DNA from: Chitinophaga silvisoli
GTDB lineage: Bacteria > Bacteroidota > Bacteroidia > Chitinophagales > Chitinophagaceae
Length of the DNA stretch: 64,000 nt
Direction: 5' to 3'
Assembly (NCBI RefSeq): GCF_003412465.1
Contig: NZ_QTJV01000007.1
Location: 1-64,000, forward strand
Shown in pieces: positions 45,057 through 52,821 of this stretch (position 1 is its first letter; each line of letters starts with the position of its first letter). Under the pieces are notes generated by a model. The model saw only the letters and a program-made list of their open reading frames with translations, did not search any database and had not been told where the DNA came from. The position numbers and the translations under genes were made by a program.

Positions 45057-46613
45057 ATGATACAAAGAGATGCATCCACTATCAGTTTATGGCAGGGTAA
45101 CATCGAACCCTTTCAATCCACGTTAATAGCCGATCATATGGCCACTTATGATGTGATCATTGTCGGTGGTGGTATCACCGGTCTTACTACCGCTCTTTTA
45201 CTGCAGGAAGCAGGTAAGCGTTGTTTATTGCTCGAAGCCAACAACATTGGTTTTGGTACCACCGGCGGTACAACTGCCCACCTCAATACAATTTTAGATA
45301 CATCCTACGCCCAGATTGAAAAGAACTTCAGTAAAGAAGATGCAGGGCTGGTAAGGGAATCAGTTGGGGCTGCCATTGGCCTGATCCAGCAGAATATCGA
45401 GCGCTTCAGTATAGACTGTGGCTTTGACTATACAGATGCGTATTTATTTGCGCAGGATGAAAAGCAGACTGAAGCACTGGACATCATTGCAAAATCAGCC
45501 AGGGAAGAAGGAGTCAACATCACCCTGCAGGATCAGCTGCCTGTGCCTTTTAATTTTACCAAGGCTTATAAAATCGCCGGACAGGCAAGGTTTAATCCAT
45601 TAGCTTATATCTACGGACTGGCCCGCGCATTTGAGAATGCCGGCGGTATAATCGTACAGGATTGCCGGGTGATTGAAATTCATAATACCAACCATATCAA
45701 AGTAGATACTACTATCGGTGAGTTTACAGGAATGAATATCGTATATGCAACACATGTACCTCCGGGCATCAACCTGGTACATCTGCGTTGTGTACCATAC
45801 AGGAGTTATGCGCTGGCTGTAAGACTGGCGGATAATGCCTATCCTGCTGAATTGATTTACGATATGCACGAGCCATATCATTATTTCAGAACACAGGAAG
45901 TAAACGGAAAGAAATACCTGATAGCAGGAGGGGAGGATCATCAGACAGGCCATCATGAGAATACAGAACAGTGTTTCCGCAACCTGGAAGCCTTAGTGCG
46001 TGCCCACTTCAAAGTGAAGTCAGTAGACTATAAATGGTCTTCGCAGTTCTATGAATCAGCAGACGGCCTGCCTTATATCGGTAATATGCCGGGACAGCCG
46101 GATAACGTGTATGTGGCTACGGGCTTTGGTGGCAATGGAATGGTCTATAGCGGGGTAGCAGCAATGGTAATCCGGAATATTATCATGGGTAAGCATCGGG
46201 CTACAGAGAAATTGTTCAATCCAAACCGTATAAAGCCAATAGCAGGCTTTACGAATTTTGTAACACACAATGCAGATGTGGTAAAACTCTTCTTCGGAAA
46301 ATTATTCCCTGCGCATAAGTTGGCCGAACTGGCCGAAATGGCACCCGGAGAAGCACAGGTAGTGAACTATGATGGTCATCGTGTAGCTCTTTACAAAGAT
46401 GATGAGGGAATGCTGCATGCCGTGAACCCGGTTTGTACCCATATGAAGTGTGAGGTAGGCTGGAACAGTGCAGAACGCTCATGGGATTGTCCCTGTCACG
46501 GTGCCAGGTACGATGCAGATGGGAAGGTTTTGAATACCCCTGCAGACAGGGACCTGGAGCATCTCGATATTTCGCATGATACATCAAAGGTGGAAGCACA
46601 TGAACAATTTTGA
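45057..46613 (+). CDS. FAD-dependent oxidoreductase with C-terminal Rieske domain (YhfW-like)
   Basis: A 518-aa fusion. Residues about 30-400 are a DAO-type FAD oxidoreductase (IIVGGGITGLTTALLLQEAGKRCLLLEA, NVYVATGFGGNGMVYSGVAA). The C-terminal 90 residues are a Rieske [2Fe-2S] domain with ligands in CTHMKC and CPCHG (CxH ... CxxH with both extra Cys). Bacillus YhfW has the same layout. Physiological substrates are unknown; an N-terminal block (STISLWQG) is shared with relatives. It overlaps the CinA-like gene by 14 bp. Confidence 0.93.
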   Translation: MIQRDASTISLWQGNIEPFQSTLIADHMATYDVIIVGGGITGLTTALLLQEAGKRCLLLEANNIGFGTTGGTTAHLNTILDTSYAQIEKNFSKEDAGLVRESVGAAIGLIQQNIERFSIDCGFDYTDAYLFAQDEKQTEALDIIAKSAREEGVNITLQDQLPVPFNFTKAYKIAGQARFNPLAYIYGLARAFENAGGIIVQDCRVIEIHNTNHIKVDTTIGEFTGMNIVYATHVPPGINLVHLRCVPYRSYALAVRLADNAYPAELIYDMHEPYHYFRTQEVNGKKYLIAGGEDHQTGHHENTEQCFRNLEALVRAHFKVKSVDYKWSSQFYESADGLPYIGNMPGQPDNVYVATGFGGNGMVYSGVAAMVIRNIIMGKHRATEKLFNPNRIKPIAGFTNFVTHNADVVKLFFGKLFPAHKLAELAEMAPGEAQVVNYDGHRVALYKDDEGMLHAVNPVCTHMKCEVGWNSAERSWDCPCHGARYDADGKVLNTPADRDLEHLDISHDTSKVEAHEQF

Positions 46614-47094
46614 CCAGGATTTGATAAACAATATCAGAGATCTGCTGATAGAAAAAGGTCAGACTGTAGGGGTGGCTGAAAGCGTTACTTCCGGCCATCT
46701 CCAGGTGGCCTTTTCCATGGCAGAACAAGCCTCCAGCTATTTTCAGGGAGGTATTACAGCTTATAATATCGGACAAAAGTCCAGGCATTTACAAATCGAT
46801 CCTATCCACGGCCAGCAGGTAGACTGCGTATCTGAACGGATTGCACAACAAATGGCCGATCAGGTCTGTTATTTATTTGCAGCCGATTGGGGATTAGGGA
46901 TTACAGGCTATGCGACCAAAGTACCGGAGCAGGGTATCCATTCGCTCTTTGCCTATTATGCAATCAGCAGGAATGGTCAGCCGGTGGCGCATGGTAAGAT
47001 TACCGCCGGTGAAGACGCAGACCCGATGGAAGTGAGATATTATTTCACAAATCAGCTGCTTTCACAGTTTGTAAATGTCATTGTATCACCTTAA
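46600..47094 (+). CDS. pncC: CinA-family nicotinamide-nucleotide amidohydrolase domain (PncC-like)
   Basis: A 164-aa stand-alone CinA C-terminal domain that deamidates NMN to nicotinate mononucleotide. Family blocks: VGVAESVTSGHLQVAFSMAEQASSYFQGGITAYNIGQKSRHL (catalytic Ser region ESVTSG), ADWGLGITGYA, and HGKITAGEDADP. The conserved GLAGP-type turn is GITGYA, a slight change. Start at 46600 overlaps the Rieske oxidoreductase by 14 bp, so the pair is coupled. CinA plus a membrane protein follow in the same direction. Confidence 0.85.
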   Translation: MNNFDQDLINNIRDLLIEKGQTVGVAESVTSGHLQVAFSMAEQASSYFQGGITAYNIGQKSRHLQIDPIHGQQVDCVSERIAQQMADQVCYLFAADWGLGITGYATKVPEQGIHSLFAYYAISRNGQPVAHGKITAGEDADPMEVRYYFTNQLLSQFVNVIVSP

Positions 47095-47105
47095 ATGCAT
47101 TATTT

Positions 47106-47684
47106 ATGAAACAGCGTGGAATTAACAAGTGGGTGGCTGTGCCTGCTATTTTGTTTGTATTTTCTCTTTTTGGCACTTATTTCAGTTATGCCGAAGCGCA
47201 GCAGCATCCGTCCTATTATCCTGCCATGTATGTGTGTGCAGGAATTGCTATCTGTTCATTCATATTAGCCGCCATCCTGCAAAATGTAACTATCAGGAAG
47301 GCAAGTGTACCAAAGTATGCACCGATTCCTTTTAGCAATGATCATTCAGAAACCTATTACTGCATCTATACGACTGGCAAACGGAAATATGATGAGGAAT
47401 TTATAGAAGATATTGCCGACAGGATCGAGCATATTGACGATGAAAATGATCCGCTCGTAAGGGCACAGATTGCAAAGCTCTTCGATCCTGAACGTAAATC
47501 ACCCGTATTGTTACCCGTGCAGCTGACAGATGGGGAAGAAGTCTACCAGCGGCCGATAAAAAATACACAGTTGATGGATGATATTACCAGAAATGAGCGG
47601 CATTTCGCCCTGCTCACATTTGAAGATCAGTCTAAAGCTGTGGTGGTGAGGCATGAGCAGACTGTGCTGGCTGTACAGGAATAA
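47106..47684 (+). CDS. Hypothetical membrane protein
   Basis: A 192-aa protein: two N-terminal transmembrane helices (WVAVPAILFVFSLFGTYFSYAEA and YYPAMYVCAGIAICSFILAAILQNV) and a C-terminal cytoplasmic domain of about 130 residues with acidic patches (YDEEFIEDIADRIEHIDDENDP). I do not recognise the domain. It follows the CinA gene by 11 nt, and its 3' end overlaps the convergent esterase gene by 53 bp. Confidence 0.75.
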   Translation: MKQRGINKWVAVPAILFVFSLFGTYFSYAEAQQHPSYYPAMYVCAGIAICSFILAAILQNVTIRKASVPKYAPIPFSNDHSETYYCIYTTGKRKYDEEFIEDIADRIEHIDDENDPLVRAQIAKLFDPERKSPVLLPVQLTDGEEVYQRPIKNTQLMDDITRNERHFALLTFEDQSKAVVVRHEQTVLAVQE

Positions 47685-48525
47685 TATGACTATCCATCAT
47701 CCAGTTCGTCAACAGGGATGGCCATGCTTTCAATGAAAGCAGATCGGTTTTATAACCCATATTAAAAGCATGATCTCCATTGGCGAAAATATGTGCTTCT
47801 ACAGGGACCTTAGCGTCCCTGTAGGCGCTTAATAAGGTCACTATCGGTGCAGAACAGCAGGCATCATTATTCGCTACCACCAGGAATGCCTTCGGAGCAT
47901 CTGCCGGTACAGATTGCGGAATACCCAATGGACCAGGGTATACCAGGATCTGGAAATCCGGTTTACCATTCAACCTGTCTACCGGGTCTTTGGCGGCAGG
48001 ATTGATATACCCGTTTGCATATGCTACCTGGGTCACCACTTCTCCGCCGGCACTGAATCCCCACATACCAACCCGGCTGGTATCAATGCCCCATTCTTTT
48101 GCATGACTACGGGTTAAGCGCATGGCCCGGTAAGCATCCTGCCTGACCTCCTTCTCCAATGAATAAGTAGAATCTTCCCTGAACAGGCGATATTTGAGAA
48201 TAATGGCCGCAATGCCCAGGTTATTCAGGTATTTTGCAGGGTTTACCCCCTCGGAATTATATACCAGTAAGCGGAAGCCACCACCCGGACAAATTACCAC
48301 GGCAGCACCGTTCGCTTTTTCCTTTGGGGGAAGGTAGACGGTGATACTGGGATTATGGATGTTTTTTACATAGTAATCTTTGGCGATTTCAGGCTCATTT
48401 TTACGGTTTTCATAACCGGGTGCACCATTGGACCAAAGATGAAGAACAATGGGCGTATCCTGCTTATTTTGCGCATGGGCAACAGCGGGCAGCAGGAGGC
48501 AAAGGAGGAGGTAAATGCGTGACAT
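47632..48525 (-). CDS. Exported alpha/beta hydrolase, BD-FAE/acetyl-xylan-esterase-like
   Basis: A 297-aa hydrolase with signal peptide MSRIYLLLCLLLPAVAHA then QNKQD. The start at 48525 is chosen; the ATG at 48543 adds six residues. Motifs: HLWSNGAPGYENRKNEPE (typical of this group), oxyanion strand AAVVICPGGGFRLL, elbow GFSAGG with nucleophile Ser, and the final His in NGDHAFNMG. The family acts as carbohydrate esterases or xylan deacetylases. It is in an operon with the SRPBCC gene upstream, 17 nt away. Confidence 0.9.
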   Translation of the reverse strand: MSRIYLLLCLLLPAVAHAQNKQDTPIVLHLWSNGAPGYENRKNEPEIAKDYYVKNIHNPSITVYLPPKEKANGAAVVICPGGGFRLLVYNSEGVNPAKYLNNLGIAAIILKYRLFREDSTYSLEKEVRQDAYRAMRLTRSHAKEWGIDTSRVGMWGFSAGGEVVTQVAYANGYINPAAKDPVDRLNGKPDFQILVYPGPLGIPQSVPADAPKAFLVVANNDACCSAPIVTLLSAYRDAKVPVEAHIFANGDHAFNMGYKTDLLSLKAWPSLLTNWMMDSHIIPVQPAQSAHASPPQL

Positions 48526-48542
48526 GGCATATAAGTTAGCCA

Positions 48543-49031
48543 TTATTCCGCAATAGTTTTAAATAATATTTCTTCCAGCCGGTCCAATGATTGTTGCGCC
48601 GCCTCAATGCCGTCATAGGATCGGATGACATGATCCCTGGCCTCGTTAGTTTTAAAAATCAACCGCATGTCGATACAGGTACTATCGCCCTGGTCCTGGA
48701 ATGTTACGGTTGTATTGAACTGGTCGGGATCATTGTCGGTATCACTGCTTTGTGAAAAAGAGATCCTTTCCGGTTCCAGCACTTCAATGAACACCACCCT
48801 GTTTCGGTAATCCACGCCGTCAGGGCCGTGCATCACAAATTTCCATTCTCCCCCGGTGCTTAAATTAAAAGATTCGATGGTGATGGTAAATCCTTTAGGC
48901 CCCCACCATTCAGCCAGTTTATCCTCGCTGATCCAAAGTTGAAATACAATATCCCGGGGTGCACGTACCAGGCGGGAAAGAATGATCTCCCGGCCGTCAT
49001 GGGGTACAATGGCTTCTTTTCTTTCAGTCAT
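48543..49031 (-). CDS. SRPBCC / AHSA1-type START-like protein
   Basis: A 162-aa SRPBCC protein: IILSRLVRAPRDIVFQLWISEDKLAEWWGPKGFTITI, GGEWKFVMHGPDGVDYRN, LEPERISFSQSSD and TVTFQDQGDSTCIDMRLIF fit the AHSA1 group closely. Ligand unknown. The gene is 1 nt after the cytochrome stop on the same strand (49033), so it follows directly in the same transcript. Confidence 0.92.
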   Translation of the reverse strand: MTERKEAIVPHDGREIILSRLVRAPRDIVFQLWISEDKLAEWWGPKGFTITIESFNLSTGGEWKFVMHGPDGVDYRNRVVFIEVLEPERISFSQSSDTDNDPDQFNTTVTFQDQGDSTCIDMRLIFKTNEARDHVIRSYDGIEAAQQSLDRLEEILFKTIAE

Positions 49032-49032
49032 A

Positions 49033-50238
49033 TCAATGCGTTTTGAGTTGGGTTGCCAAAAATGCCCTGGTCTCTGCCAGATAGATACCTACTCTATGGG
49101 TCCGCACCAGGTCCGGAATAGCGGCTTTATCCTGCTCCATCTTGAAGGTTATCTTTGCAGAAGCCATTGCGGGCATATGACAATCAATACAATTATCCGA
49201 TAATACCAATCCATTATCAGGCCGGAATCTACAGGTATCTTTCCTGTTATGACAATTCATACAGCGCTGAGAAAATAAACGGGAATTTTTAGCCTCATCC
49301 TTATGCACATCATGGCAGGAACTGCAATCCATTTCGGACAACTTAAAACATTTACTGGAAGTAAGCAGTCCATATTGATTCCCATGAACATCCAATTCCC
49401 CCTCAGCTGTCTTCTCTGTAGAATAGTCATGTAAAGGCTGGCCCACCTGGTAGGAAAAAGCCGGTTGCAAGGGTGTCCTGATCCCGGAATGACACAGCGC
49501 ACAGGCATCCAGTTTCATTTGCCTGTCCAAATGCGCGGTGTTAACGATATATTGTGGAACTGTATCCGCAGGATGGGCAGCATGGTAGGCTACATGGGCA
49601 GCACCCGGACCATGACAACGCTCACAGTCTACACCGTAAATGATCTTTTGTTTGTCGAAAACAGTACTCTTATCAGGCAGTACTTCCGCCGCTGCATAGG
49701 TACCATGACACTCAATACAATTTGCCGGAACGGGGCGGTTAAAACGAATATAACTGATCGAATACCCCGGACTATTCGCCCAGTCATGAATCGGTGTAAA
49801 GTAGGAGATGGGCAACTGGAACAAACGATTGTCCGACCAGTAAAGGTAGGTTTGCCCCATGCGCCCGGAGCCGATCACCATGCCGAATGCCTCCCTTTGT
49901 GTGCTCACATCATTTAAATACCCCGTCTGGTAAAATTTATTGCCTACCCGGTTCATCACAACTTCCATTTTATCATTGTAAACAAAACGGTTCCTGCCCC
50001 TGGCAAAGCTGCCTTTGATATTTGCCGCATCGGGTAGGGAAGAGGTGAGGAAGTGCGCCGTGTGGCGGGTATCTTTATATATGTCCTGGTGACAGGACTG
50101 GCAGGCGGCTGCACCTGCAAAGGCTTTACCATTTGGTAATTCTATAATGCCGCTTTGTGTGGCAGGTTGTGTAGTCGTACACATGATGCTGCCCAGGATG
50201 ATCAGCAAGATAATGGATGATAAAATGATGTACCGCAT
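49033..50238 (-). CDS. Seven-haem c-type cytochrome, exported
   Basis: A 401-aa exported multihaem cytochrome. Seven CXXCH sites are visible in order: CQSCH, CIECH, CERCH, CALCH, CSSCH, CMNCH and CIDCH. The N-terminal hydrophobic segment (MRYIILSSIILLIILG) is a signal or anchor; start 50238 is preferred, and ATG 50274 would add twelve residues. A Cys (SIMC) follows the core but the lipobox is poor. Layout resembles cytochrome c554/nrfB-like doheme arrays with dual CXXCH doublets. No quinol oxidase or reductase gene is adjacent, so its redox partner is unknown; it precedes two enzymes in the operon. Confidence 0.9.
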   Translation of the reverse strand: MRYIILSSIILLIILGSIMCTTTQPATQSGIIELPNGKAFAGAAACQSCHQDIYKDTRHTAHFLTSSLPDAANIKGSFARGRNRFVYNDKMEVVMNRVGNKFYQTGYLNDVSTQREAFGMVIGSGRMGQTYLYWSDNRLFQLPISYFTPIHDWANSPGYSISYIRFNRPVPANCIECHGTYAAAEVLPDKSTVFDKQKIIYGVDCERCHGPGAAHVAYHAAHPADTVPQYIVNTAHLDRQMKLDACALCHSGIRTPLQPAFSYQVGQPLHDYSTEKTAEGELDVHGNQYGLLTSSKCFKLSEMDCSSCHDVHKDEAKNSRLFSQRCMNCHNRKDTCRFRPDNGLVLSDNCIDCHMPAMASAKITFKMEQDKAAIPDLVRTHRVGIYLAETRAFLATQLKTH

Positions 50239-50290
50239 AAAGGGTAGTAATACATTCTTATATACGTAATTCATTGCGCCCGGATTTTTA

Positions 50291-50298
50291 TATCTTTG
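50291..50298 (+). promoter_or_regulatory. Bacteroidetes-type -7 promoter box
   Basis: TATCTTTG fits the TAnnTTTG -7 consensus of the Bacteroidetes housekeeping sigma factor. A TTG about 17 bp upstream (50274-50276) may be the -33 element, with spacing somewhat short. The start of the DUF4197 gene lies 29 nt downstream. Confidence 0.65.
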
Positions 50299-50327
50299 CC
50301 TCCGTTCGAGTAAATTAATACTGTACT

Positions 50328-51053
50328 ATGAAGCGTCTTATTCTTGTATGCCTGGGCATTTTATGTTTTTCTACCAGCTGTGAAACCTCACAGCAGATTT
50401 TACAAAACCTTCCTACTACTGTGGGGCAACCTACGAGCACACAGATCGCCGCGGGTCTGAAAGAAGCATTGACTATCGGAACACAGAACAGCGCAAACCG
50501 CTTATCTGCTGTCAACGGGTTCTTTGCAAATGCAGCGTTAAAAATCCTCATGCCGCCGGAAGCGCAGAAGGTAGAATCTACCTTACGTAACCTGGGTATG
50601 GGTAATGTGGTAGACAAAGCCATCCTCTCTATGAACAGAGGCGCTGAAGAAGCTGCAAAATCCGCTGCACCTATCTTTGTGAATGCGATCAAACAAATGA
50701 GTATTACAGATGCTATCGGCATCCTGAGAGGTGGCCAGACTTCAGCTACTGATTATTTCAAAAGCAAGACCACTGCTGAACTGACCAATGCTTTCAAACC
50801 AGTGATTGCAGCAGCCTTGAAGAAAGTAGATGCCACTAAATACTGGAGTGATGTGTTCTCCCTGTATAACAAATTTTCCAGCACACCGGTGAACACCGAC
50901 CTTTCTGCTTATGTAACAGAAAAAGCGATCGCTGGGATCTATGTGGAAGTAGCCGCAGAAGAAGCGAAGATCAGGCAGGATCCTGCCGCCCGTGTCACAG
51001 ACCTGCTGAAAACCGTTTTTGGCAGCACACTGGCGCAGACAGCTAATAAATAA
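50328..51053 (+). CDS. DUF4197 lipoprotein
   Basis: A 241-aa lipoprotein: signal MKRLILVCLGILCFSTSC with lipobox STSC. The mature part is a DUF4197 domain: IAAGLKEALTIGTQNSANRLSAVNGFFANAALKILMPPEAQKVESTLRNLG, and SITDAIGILRGGQTSATDYFKSKTTAELTNAFKPVI. Families of this type are small periplasmic proteins of unknown role in Proteobacteria and Bacteroidetes. A long inverted repeat follows 12 nt after the stop. Confidence 0.93.
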   Translation: MKRLILVCLGILCFSTSCETSQQILQNLPTTVGQPTSTQIAAGLKEALTIGTQNSANRLSAVNGFFANAALKILMPPEAQKVESTLRNLGMGNVVDKAILSMNRGAEEAAKSAAPIFVNAIKQMSITDAIGILRGGQTSATDYFKSKTTAELTNAFKPVIAAALKKVDATKYWSDVFSLYNKFSSTPVNTDLSAYVTEKAIAGIYVEVAAEEAKIRQDPAARVTDLLKTVFGSTLAQTANK

Positions 51054-51065
51054 TATCATCAAAAT

Positions 51066-51185
51066 AAAAAAGAGCTTGTACCAAAAGTAATCTGAAGGCA
51101 TTGAGAACTACATAAACAAAAATTCTCTCCGTCAGGTACCCGGATTAAATTCCGGGAATTTTACTTTTGATGCAAGCTCTTTTTT
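51066..51185. other. 120-nt structured inverted repeat between convergent genes
   Basis: Arms of 25 nt (51066-51090 and 51161-51185) pair with one G-T wobble and one mismatch (AAAAAAGAGCTTG ... CAAGCTCTTTTTT). The 70-nt apical part has its own hairpins: GAGAA/TTCTC (51103-51107 with 51123-51127) and CCCGGA/TCCGGG (51139-51144 with 51151-51156). T-runs at both ends allow bidirectional termination of the DUF4197 and NDH-2 genes. The extra inner structure is more than a terminator needs and could be a small RNA or a MITE-like insertion. Confidence 0.75.
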
Positions 51186-51202
51186 TATTACCATCTATAA
51201 AT

Positions 51203-52537
51203 TTAAACAAGCACTTTCTCCGTCACTTTCTCCACTGGTATATTCTCCTTCGGCTTTCCAATAATCGTCCCAAACCCCGCATCATTGGTAAAGTACTTCC
51301 ACACCCAGTTTATCAGCACCACAATCCTGTTCCTGAATCCAACCAAGGACATCAGGTGCACAAACATCCATATCAGCCATGCCCTGAATCCCTGTGTCCT
51401 GATCTGCTTTTTAAACACCATTAAATCTGCCACGGCATGATTCTTTCCAATGGTAGCCATGGTTCCCATATCATTATACTTAAACGGCTTCGGCGCCTTT
51501 CCTGCTTCCCACCGCATGATATTACGCCCCAGGAGCTTTCCCTGTTGTATCGCAGGCTGCGCCAGCATGGGGTACCCATGTGGCGTTTCTTCCGTTACCA
51601 TCGCGGCTATATCCCCAATCGCAAACACATTATCATAGCCCGCTACTTTGTTATATTCATCTACCTTAATCCTGGAATCCTGCATACACTCTGGCGACAA
51701 GCCCTCCACCGGCAACCCGGATACGCCGGCCGCCCAGATCAAGGTCCTCGTCACCAGCTGTTCTCCCGTACTTAGTTTCACCGCAAATCCATCGTAAGAC
51801 ACCACTCTTCTGTTCAGCCATACTCTCACGCCCAGGTCATTCAGCATCTTCAAAGACTCCCTCGATGCTGCCGCCGACATTCCTTTCAGGATCTCCCCGC
51901 CGCTTTGGATCAGATGGATATCCATCTTCACAAAATCCAGTTCCTTATAATCTTTCGGAAATACATGTCGCTTCAACTCACTCAGTGCACCCGCAATCTC
52001 TACACCAGTTGGTCCGCCACCTACAATCACAAAGTCCATCAAACTATTCAGCTGCATTTCATCTTCTACCTGCAAGGCCTTTTCAAAATTGCTCACAATC
52101 GTGTTCCGCAACAACAAGGCATCTTCCAGGCTCTTGATGCTGATCGCTCTTGCCGCGATCTCCTCGTTCCCGTAGAAATTCGTAGTAGCACCCGTTGCAA
52201 TTACCAGGTAATCGTAGCGGATCAATCCAATAGAGGTTTCCACCGTCTGGTTGGCGGTATCAATATTTTTTGCTTCCGCCATGCGGAAAAACAAATTCGA
52301 TTGCTGCTTAAAAATCTTACGGTAAGGCGCTACGATGGAGGGAGCTTCCAGGTTGGTAGTCGCTACCTGGTACAATAATGGCTGGAAGGTATGAAAGTTA
52401 TGCTTGTCAATCAGTACTACCTGCAAGTCTGTTCCGGCAAGGGATTTCGCTAGTTCCATCCCTCCAAATCCCCCGCCTATGATCACTACTCTTTTCTTAC
52501 CTGTTGTTGCTATTTTCGTTTGACTTAATAAGACCAC
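51203..52537 (-). CDS. ndh: Type II NADH:quinone oxidoreductase (NDH-2)
   Basis: A 444-aa flavoenzyme that moves electrons from NADH to quinone without pumping protons. First dinucleotide site VVIIGGGFGGMELAKSL, second VIVGGGPTGVEIAGALSEL; quinone/membrane C terminus is amphipathic (FRAWLIWMFVHLMSLVGFRNRIVVLINWVWKYF). Start choice: the ATG at 52612 overlaps the -7 promoter box and would precede the transcript, so a GTG at 52537 (VVLLSQTKIATTGKKRVVI) is preferred; that gives a length near the 434 of E. coli Ndh. Confidence 0.92.
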   Translation of the reverse strand: MVLLSQTKIATTGKKRVVIIGGGFGGMELAKSLAGTDLQVVLIDKHNFHTFQPLLYQVATTNLEAPSIVAPYRKIFKQQSNLFFRMAEAKNIDTANQTVETSIGLIRYDYLVIATGATTNFYGNEEIAARAISIKSLEDALLLRNTIVSNFEKALQVEDEMQLNSLMDFVIVGGGPTGVEIAGALSELKRHVFPKDYKELDFVKMDIHLIQSGGEILKGMSAAASRESLKMLNDLGVRVWLNRRVVSYDGFAVKLSTGEQLVTRTLIWAAGVSGLPVEGLSPECMQDSRIKVDEYNKVAGYDNVFAIGDIAAMVTEETPHGYPMLAQPAIQQGKLLGRNIMRWEAGKAPKPFKYNDMGTMATIGKNHAVADLMVFKKQIRTQGFRAWLIWMFVHLMSLVGFRNRIVVLINWVWKYFTNDAGFGTIIGKPKENIPVEKVTEKVLV

Positions 52538-52597
52538 GCTATTGTATTTTAGACTGTGAATCAATGATATGGCAAACTGCCGGGCACAATTTGATAC

Positions 52598-52605
52598 CAA
52601 AGATA
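52598..52605 (-). promoter_or_regulatory. Bacteroidetes-type -7 promoter box for NDH-2
   Basis: TATCTTTG on the minus strand fits TAnnTTTG exactly. Transcription would start near 52591, about 54 nt before the GTG at 52537. The box overlaps codons 3-5 of the ATG frame from 52612, which speaks against that ATG as the start. Confidence 0.65.
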
Positions 52606-52708
52606 GTACCATTCGACTAATAGCCGTCCTAGGAGAATTCCCTATTATTGTTTATATTATCGCTTTTGTGGTGAGATTTATAAGATTTAAATAAAATTGA
52701 CAGGTTTT

Positions 52709-52802
52709 CTTCCCTGCTTAAGAGTGTATCCTCCCTGTTAAAGGCTTCATCTTTCCTGCTTAAGAGTGTATCCTTCCTGTTAAAGGCCCCATCTTTCCTG
52801 CT
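52709..52802. repeat. 42-bp tandem repeat, 2.2 copies
   Basis: Copies at 52709-52750 and 52751-52792 differ at four or five positions, and a third partial copy covers 52793-52802. Each contains CTTAAG and CCTGTTAAAGG. It lies between the fucosidase stop and NDH-2, and is not coding. Confidence 0.85.
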
Positions 52803-52821
52803 ACACTTCCTTCTTCTCCCT

